A DNA stretch of 49,500 nt, from the NCBI GenBank assembly GCA_009746045.1, contig RPFO01000086.1, positions 543,232 to 592,731 of the forward strand, given 5' to 3'. The DNA is from Mesostigma viride (lineage: Eukaryota > Streptophyta > Mesostigmatophyceae > Mesostigmatales > Mesostigmataceae). Below the pieces are notes generated by a model. That model made no database searches, was not told where the DNA came from, and saw nothing but the letters and a program-made list of their open reading frames with translations. Position 1 is the stretch's first letter. Each line of letters opens with the position of its first letter. A program made the translations under genes and the position numbers. Shown here one piece after another: positions 45,201-49,500 of the stretch.

Positions 45201-47963
45201 GGGCTGCCTACGCATCAACAGTTGTAGGGCTGTCTTTGTATGTGGGCACGCGAGCATGTGCAGAAAGACGACGTTGGCGGGATGCAAGTCCACCAGGTTT
45301 GCTTGTCAAGGGACGCACGCTCTGCGATCCAGCCAAACATGGCCCATTCTCAAAAGGGGCTTGGGAACCCCCCGGAATCCCACTACTTGCTGATGTCGGT
45401 CACCTGTGCTTTCTCGTTGCTGGCGACTTGATCGTTTCCGGCGCGCGCAGGTCACGGTGGACGCAATAGAATCATACGAGGTGAGATGGTGGGACGGGGA
45501 GGAAAACGCATCTAGCCTGGAAACTGGGGGATGCCCGGCATTTTGTTGTTATGATGCTGTGAGTTTCTGTGTTATTATCTGGACAACAGGCGGATTGGAG
45601 GACGCGGAGGAAAACGCATCTAGCCTGGAAAATGGGGGAGGCCCGGCAGTTTGTTGCTATGATGCTGTGAGCTGCTGGGCGCTGGGGTTATAATCGGTGG
45701 GCATGTCAGTGTCAGCTCTAGCAGTTGTCGATGCGGCAGTTGTTACTTTTGGGTGTTGGATTTTATGAAGCTTTAATCCCTGGCCAGTTTGGGTTGACAG
45801 ATGAAGGCAGTATGGCTTAGCTGATAACACCATTCGAATCAATTACATGGTACACTAGTCGAATAAACTATGATGCACTAATAGAAGCATGTCAATATAA
45901 ATACACTAGTCAAGTTGATCTATAATTGGCAGCACGGCTTGTTCCGCTCACACGCTAAGCGGGAAGAAGTACATTGTTTTAGTCATGATATGATCTGTGG
46001 CTGTCATACAGGTAATTGTTGGCATGGTTCCTGTTAGCCTGTCTTCACTGATTCGTCCTGGCTCAAGGATATCCGTGTGGTCAGGAGGGCGCTGGGTACA
46101 CGATCTGGCACCCGCAACTGCTCGCCTTCTTTTTTTGTCATCTTGTGTCCGATGCGGCCAGAAACAATGGTGGCATCGTTTTCAATCAAGGGAGTGCGCT
46201 GGGGTGTTCATGGCAGTGGCAATGATGATTGATGGTGAGGCATTCTAATTTGGATGCCTTCTGTCTGTTCTGATCCTGCTATCTCTGCCCATTCTGCTTT
46301 CCCGTGCCCTGTGGGTTCCACGTGGCTTCCGGGGCTGATGTGCTGTGTCATTGTAGAACACCTACCGGGGAAGTGAGCTGGAGACAAAGGAGTTGAAGGA
46401 GCTGTACACAAAGCACCAGGGGAACATGAGGATGTAAGGGGTGCCTGTCATTCGCCGGACTGCTCCTTATGTCACATGCAACCACGCATATCTTGCTGGA
46501 AACCACCTCGTTTTGCTGGACTGCATTTTTGGCCAGCCATTCTCTATGCCGCCCACCAGCCAGAGTGTTACTTGCGGCAGACGTATCTGGTGTTATGTGC
46601 GGATCTCGTGCTTAATAGATTATCCATCTTGTCACCCTGTGATCCCTCTGAACTGCGTCTCACCTGGCATCGTGCATCTGTTGGGTACCTATCTGTTGGG
46701 TGCCCCAGGGTGTTCCAGTGGCAGATCTGTTCGGAGGAGTCGCTCGACTCCCATCGCTTCATGGAGGCCATCCAGGCCGGCATCGCGGCAGGTAAGCCGA
46801 TGAAGGGTTGGGTTCATGTCGGGGTGGCCGATGGAAATCATTGGTTGGGATGCATTATATTCAAAACAATGTGGACTCTTTGCGTGCATGACGCACAACA
46901 TGCCTATCACCTTATAGTTCACATCACCTGTGTTGCAGGTTCGACCGTGTTGCATTTTCTCCGTTCACTCATTGACGCATGGTATATTTTAGGGGGCGCT
47001 CTACCCCTGCAAGCAGCGTTCTATATTGTCAGCACGAGTCTCTTGAACACGCAGGATGCTTCAGAGACCTGTCTTTCCAGATTTCTGTTGACCTCCCAAG
47101 ATTTCCAACGCTCAGCAGCAGCGCGACAAATTCTGCATCAGTCATTTCCTACTTGCATAGGACCACGCACTCAGCGTTTTGCCAGAAGTTGGTCGTTTAC
47201 GACCCTTTCGTATGAATGCAAGGCCAAGCCTTGAACGCCCCTTTCACGCACGCACATCCTGCCCTCGCTTCCCATGGCAACCGCTCCCTTGCCCTTGTGC
47301 ACTCTGTAAAGGCAGTGGCTTGGTTCATTCCAGGAGGCATCCCGCCGTTGATTGCTCTGGTGAATGAGCCACCTGCATGGATGCATGCATGATACCTGCG
47401 CAGGTGAGCTCAAGTCGTACCCAAAGTTCCAGGCATGGGCCAAGAAGGTCGCGGCGACGCCAGCCCCCGCGGATGTGCTCCAGAAACCGATATCCGAGCA
47501 CCGGTGAGTCAGGAAACAAAGCTAGAAAACGAGCTAGCTCATCAGAAAACGTCATCAAACAGCTCCAGGGAAGGGCTCCTTTAGGAAGAGAGGCGATGGG
47601 TGGAGACTTTGCTTGGCTGTGCAGGGGGCTGTGCAGGAGTGCAATAGACGCAGGAAAGGGAAGCGAAAGTTGCGCGCTGGTACTTACATGCTGATGTAAA
47701 GACATTGACTGCGGTGTGTAACATAATTAGAACGAAGCACTACAGCTGCAGCAGGCACATCATGCAATGTCGTCGCTGATGTATGTTCGCATCCTGATTC
47801 TCGCGGCAGTCTACTCACTTACGAGTCCACGTGTATTGCAGCAGCCGAGCTCCCCCACAGGGTATTTCCTCGCTATATCCTATATCCATCAGCCCTGTCC
47901 TTTCATGGACCCTGGCCCCTGACGGACGTCGCCAGCCGACGCTGCCACCTAAAGACTAAGCTT

Positions 47964-48019
<56 letters not shown>

Positions 48020-48847
48020 GTGTGTGTGTGTGTGCGTGTCTGTGTGTGTTGTGCTCTTCTTCTGAGTGTCCCAGCGGCGGCAAGGAGTCGTCTAAAAAGG
48101 AGAAGAGAGGAGATGGCGGCGCAGGTGACCTGATGGCCATGATCAAGCGGAACAACCAGGCGCGCGCGATGACCATCGTCGATGCACTAGAGGTAAGCAG
48201 GTGGCTTCCCGGTTGGGTGGCATGCTGACTTGCTTTGCACCATTTGAGTTCCTTAGCTTGCACACATTGCCGCTATGTAATCCCAGGAAATGGAGCGCGG
48301 CACCGGGGCATTTGTTCACCTATTTGCAGCAGGTGCAGCTAAGGTTAGGGCAATGACGGTTTTCAGCATTTGGCCCCACTGTATGGGAAGCCAAGACTTA
48401 ATTTACCTTTTGTCACTCGTGCCGTTTGCCTTGCAAATGGGCCAGAGGGCATGTATGGTTCTCTTCATAATGCTGTCTTGCCCCTTCTATTTGCAGGGCT
48501 GTGGGTCGACAGAGCACTGTTCGGCATGTCATCCTCCTCACACGCTTTTGCTTGCAACCATGACCTGTTCGTTGAATTATCAATGTGGCCATGCTTTGGT
48601 GCTAATGCATGTACTCTTTTTCCCTGGCACACAGTCAAAATATGGTGGCTCCACGGCACGGAAAGGCAAAGGCAAAGGGAAGGAGAACGGGCATGGAGGG
48701 GAGGAGGAGCCTAGCGAGGAGGAGTTTCGGAAAGCGCAGGAGAGGATCATGAGCAAGAAGTCAGGGGGCGCAGCCAAGAAATCTCCCATTAAGGTGTCGG
48801 AGAAAAAGATTGCAAAAACAAAAGGCAAGAAGGCCTCCAAAGCATAG
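42251..48847 (+). CDS. DNAJC9: DNAJC9-like J-domain protein
   Basis: Ten exons: 42251-42352, 42470-42568, 43057-43158, 43933-43995, 45451-45480, 46357-46433, 46709-46791, 47404-47503, 48075-48192, 48635-48847; 328 aa with all phases closing (0,0,0,0,0,2,1,2,0). After an acidic N-terminus ([11 protein letters not shown]) the J domain starts at [20 protein letters not shown], with HPD at residues 59-61 and a [17 protein letters not shown] helix. The DNAJC9-specific part follows: [23 protein letters not shown], then [17 protein letters not shown] and a lysine-rich tail that looks nuclear. In animals DNAJC9 is an Hsp70 co-chaperone and histone H3-H4 chaperone; that role is inferred here. Exon 5 is only 30 nt. 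The exon 2 donor is unusual (GTCTGT). In-frame upstream ATGs (41891, 42023) could lengthen the protein, but the family starts close to the J domain. Confidence 0.9.
43215..43258 (+). repeat. Duplicated end of DNAJC9 exon 3 with its splice donor, inside intron 3
   Basis: It repeats 43128-43170 with few changes: TACGACAAGAC, GGCAGCCTGGAGGA and TCGGTAAG are shared. The copy would code [10 protein letters not shown] before a second GTAAGA donor at 43248. Using it would insert 89 nt and an early stop. Confidence 0.9.
44124..44204 (+). repeat. 27-bp tandem repeat, three copies, in intron 4
   Basis: Units start at 44124, 44151 and 44178 (TCCCATACGACACGATG then TGCCCCATCA), with one or two changes between them. 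Confidence 0.92.
44546..45235 (+). repeat. 26-bp minisatellite, about 26 copies, in DNAJC9 intron 4
   Basis: Unit GGCTGCCTATGTATCAACGA plus TTGTAT or TTGTAG, with TAC/TAT and CAACGATT/CAACAGTT variants. Early copies are nearly identical; the last five or so (from about 45117) drift towards GCATCAACAGT. It ends about 215 bp before the 30-nt exon 5. Confidence 0.95.
45498..45671 (+). repeat. Duplicated 66-bp block in intron 5
   Basis: 45498-45563 and 45606-45671 share GGAGGAAAACGCATC, TAGCCTGGAAA, GCCCGGCA and TTATGATGCTGTGAG-like sequence. The first copy begins about 17 nt after the exon 5 donor. Confidence 0.85.
47966..48053 (+). repeat. TG dinucleotide repeat next to the exon 9 acceptor
   Basis: About 40 TG units with two TGCG interruptions, ending some 20 nt before the AG at 48073-48074 that starts DNAJC9 exon 9. 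Confidence 0.95.
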
Positions 48848-49500
48848 ACGGTCATCGCCGTCGCCTGCCTGATGCAAGCATGGACGTTGCTCATATATAT
48901 GTTGGCCTAGCTCGTGATTTTGGCCTTGATTGAGCCCTGGAGAGCTTGCATGACATGTTCTCCATCCGGAGCGAATGCATGATAAACATGGCATGGAATG
49001 CATGGCATAGATATGCCACAATGAGTATGTTTGCATGCGCATGGTGGGCGACTGCAGTAACTCACATGTACAGCAAACGTTGTTATAACAACTCTGTTTT
49101 CGATCTTCATTCCTGATGGATCAATGGGGCCCCTGCCGTATGTAATACCGGCCAGCCCCCAGTTGGTTGCACAATATTGTACAGATCTGACATCTATATA
49201 ATATCCGTAATCAACTCTTGCACAAAATACGTGTAGTAAATTACATTCACATTAATTAATTAGTAAATATTTTTTAATTACTAGACACGTACATTCACAT
49301 GATCCAACATGATCGAGCAGGTTAATGCATTACTGATCGTTTATAGCGAGTCAACTATCCTTATGCGCGCAAGCAAGCATAGAATATGATTTTATAAAGT
49401 TATGTTGGCTATAGCTTTAAGGCATCGATCCATATGATATCGCACGTCGGCTGCATGCATGCACATTGCAGCCCCACCTACATCATATCCTGGAACAATG
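48848..49500. other. 3' flank of the DNAJC9-like gene, no further gene seen
   Basis: Contains the presumed 3' UTR. A TGTAA at 49141-49145 could be a poly(A) signal but lies almost 300 nt after the stop. The rest is AT-rich with no recognised gene or repeat. Confidence 0.45.

Overview
The window is nuclear DNA from a flagellated member of the green lineage, most likely a unicellular or colonial green alga. The ribosomal protein uL13 and the zinc-finger/OCRE splicing factor are plant-like in sequence. A complete axonemal dynein heavy chain means the organism builds a motile flagellum. All multi-exon genes use GT-AG introns, and the AT-rich intergenic DNA is full of non-LTR retrotransposon debris. 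I cannot name the species. All splice models below are mine, built by matching frames, splice sites and family conservation; the exon phases close in every case.

Layout, left to right. 186-956 (+): an intronless short-chain dehydrogenase. 957-2415: no gene, one relic of a LINE 3' end. 2416-4972 (-): a four-exon ZOP1/WBP4-type splicing factor (U1-type zinc finger, OCRE domain, conserved C-terminus, 303 aa). 5787-9358 (+): a six-exon RPL13A (uL13, 207 aa), divergent from the previous gene. 9800-17790: a graveyard of nested, broken LINE copies on both strands plus two copies of a short non-autonomous element. 17791-18400: nothing recognised apart from a possible poly(A) signal. 18401-41517 (-): a 22-exon single-headed inner-arm type dynein heavy chain (4,234 aa), almost half of the window. 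42251-48847 (+): a ten-exon DNAJC9-like J-protein (328 aa), divergent from the dynein. 48848-49500: nothing recognised.

The genes do not form a pathway: they are housekeeping functions (translation, splicing, chaperone), one oxidoreductase and one motility gene. The interest lies in the non-coding structure. (1) The LINE 3' ends and the short element both end in a stem-loop with an invariant CAAC loop and a stem that differs between families while staying paired, followed by a TTAA-repeat tail. This is what a LINE and its dependent element would look like. (2) In two unrelated genes (dynein intron 12 and DNAJC9 intron 3) the last codons of an exon together with its 5' splice site are duplicated downstream inside the intron, giving arrays of decoy donors. 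(3) Introns carry phased minisatellites of 18, 26, 27 and 38 bp and a TGGG array of about 38 units. (4) Fifteen of the 21 dynein introns lie directly after an in-frame CAG codon, and 20 of 21 are phase 0.
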